Assembly: GCA_023458615.1 (NCBI GenBank)
Contig: JAEWYV010000156.1
Location: forward strand, 1 to 15,625
DNA length: 15,625 bases
Source of the DNA: Bacillota bacterium
GTDB lineage: Bacteria > Bacillota > Clostridia > Christensenellales > CAG-138
Direction: 5' to 3'
The notes beneath the pieces are model-generated. The model did no database searches. It worked only from the letters and a program-made list of their open reading frames with translations, and was not told the origin of the DNA. Shown here piece by piece: positions 14,866-15,625 of this stretch (position 1 is the stretch's first letter; each line of letters opens with the position of its first letter). The translations under genes were made by a program, and so were the position numbers.

Positions 14866-15546
14866 TTAGTTTTCGTAGGGCCTTCGATATAGATCCTTTA
14901 CCTGGAGATGATTTTTACGCGCGGTCGATTTCCAGCCCGCATTGCCTGCCATAAAGTAAAGAGCACGCGGAAATTTAACGGTGACGGACGAGATTTTTGG
15001 CTCCTCCGGCATACTTGACGAACAATCGTGCTTTGCGCGCAGCAGCATTCCATCAATCTGCTCAAAAACGGGGCGCATAAACGGCGCATCCTTTGCACCC
15101 AGAAGCATCCCTCCGCAGCCGACCATGACGCCGCCGCCAAAACGCATGCCCATTTGCTTTGCAAAGCACGCAACCACGCGCATGGCCTCACGGTTGATTT
15201 CCGGTTCTGGAAAACCACAGTTAACGATGGCATAAACACTGGTTTTGTGATTTGTGGCCGTATATTGGGCGGCAAAGTCCTGCAAAAATCGAGTTAACAT
15301 CGCAGGCATGCAGAAGAAATAGAGAGGGAAGAGCAGGATAATCGCATCCGCTTGCGATAAGTCAGCATATGCTTTTGCAGTATCATGATGTAAGAGAACT
15401 TGTCTTACGGGGATGATGGAAACCACCGTATTTTCATCGCCCAGAATATTTTCGCCTCGCTTGCTAAGAAAAGCAGAAACAGCCCAAGACTGATCTGTTT
15501 TCGGGCTTGCACTGACAAGGACAATCTTTTTCATATTGTTGATCAT
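14866..15546 (-). CDS. flavodoxin-fold NAD(P)H-dependent FMN oxidoreductase
   Basis: A 226-residue soluble protein with a flavodoxin-like fold. The first strand and FMN phosphate loop are IVLVSASPKTDQSW (about 8-21). DAIILLFPLYFFCMPAMLTRF (about 68-88) is the second flavin-contacting segment, and the IVNCGFPEPE strand follows. The C-terminal KFPRALYFMAGNAGWKSTARKN block is one I recognise from clostridial NAD(P)H-dependent oxidoreductases but cannot assign to a substrate. The start at 15546 has GGGAGG 6 bases upstream; a second ATG at 15534 starts directly at the conserved MKKIVLVSASPK. The start codon overlaps the stop of an open frame entering from the right, which suggests a two-gene unit. 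The actual substrate (FMN, quinone, other) is unknown. Confidence 0.82.
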   Translation of the reverse strand: MINNMKKIVLVSASPKTDQSWAVSAFLSKRGENILGDENTVVSIIPVRQVLLHHDTAKAYADLSQADAIILLFPLYFFCMPAMLTRFLQDFAAQYTATNHKTSVYAIVNCGFPEPEINREAMRVVACFAKQMGMRFGGGVMVGCGGMLLGAKDAPFMRPVFEQIDGMLLRAKHDCSSSMPEEPKISSVTVKFPRALYFMAGNAGWKSTARKNHLQVKDLYRRPYEN

Positions 15547-15625
15547 AGGGAACCTCCCACGCGCTGAAGCGAAATGCCAGATAACGAAAGCAAAATCTCG
15601 TCGTCATTGCCTCGGTCAATCATCA
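15543..15625 (-). CDS. possible C-terminal end of an upstream gene, cut by the window
   Basis: On the minus strand a frame is open from the window edge to a TGA at 15545-15543 that overlaps the oxidoreductase start (ATGA). It encodes at least 26 residues ending GISLQRVGGSL. ATGA overlaps are typical of coupled genes, so this may be the tail of a regulator or partner protein. It is too short to identify and could be chance. Confidence 0.35.
   Translation of the reverse strand, partial: MIDRGNDDEILLSLSGISLQRVGGSL

Overview
The window looks like a chromosomal piece of a Gram-positive, Clostridia-like Firmicute. The pointers are the short two-subunit form of isopropylmalate dehydratase (LeuC/LeuD), genes of the DegV, DUF815, DUF1653 and AzlC/AzlD families, strong AGGAGG-type ribosome binding sites, and near-consensus TTGACA/TATAAT promoters with 17-base spacers. 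This assignment is inference; there is no rRNA or marker gene here. I see no tRNA, rRNA, CRISPR array, insertion sequence or phage gene. No gene-free stretch exceeds 300 bases.

Layout. Positions 1-5352 (+) are the distal part of a branched-chain amino acid operon: leuC (cut by the left edge), leuD, leuB, ilvN, ilvC, then a DUF815 AAA+-type ATPase starting 4 bases after ilvC. A hairpin at 5373-5400 follows. Positions 5448-6717 (+) hold azlC (TTG start) and azlD, a predicted branched-chain amino acid exporter, then a small DUF1653 gene. Positions 6899-9724 (+) encode a 941-residue membrane-anchored sensor with four predicted PAS domains, an intact GGDEF domain and an HD-GYP domain. It has its own candidate promoter and a leader that could fold.

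Positions 9803-10696 (-) are a degV-family lipid-binding gene and 10861-13206 (-) a cytoplasmic GH36 alpha-galactosidase. Each has its own good promoter. An APC-family amino acid permease (13427-14788, +) is divergent from the alpha-galactosidase. It is followed by a strong terminator shared with a convergent flavodoxin-fold oxidoreductase (14866-15546, -). That gene's start overlaps the end of an open frame running off the right edge.

How it fits together: leuCDB converts isopropylmalate to the leucine precursor, ilvN and ilvC serve the shared valine/isoleucine steps, and AzlCD can export excess product, so synthesis and overflow export are neighbours. The DUF815 ATPase inside this unit has no obvious pathway role. 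The c-di-GMP protein, DegV, alpha-galactosidase, permease and oxidoreductase look like independent transcription units. Most of the window is ordinary core metabolism. The points most worth a second look are the DUF815 placement, the bifunctional c-di-GMP protein with its leader, the KARI cofactor loop and the alpha-galactosidase/permease control region.
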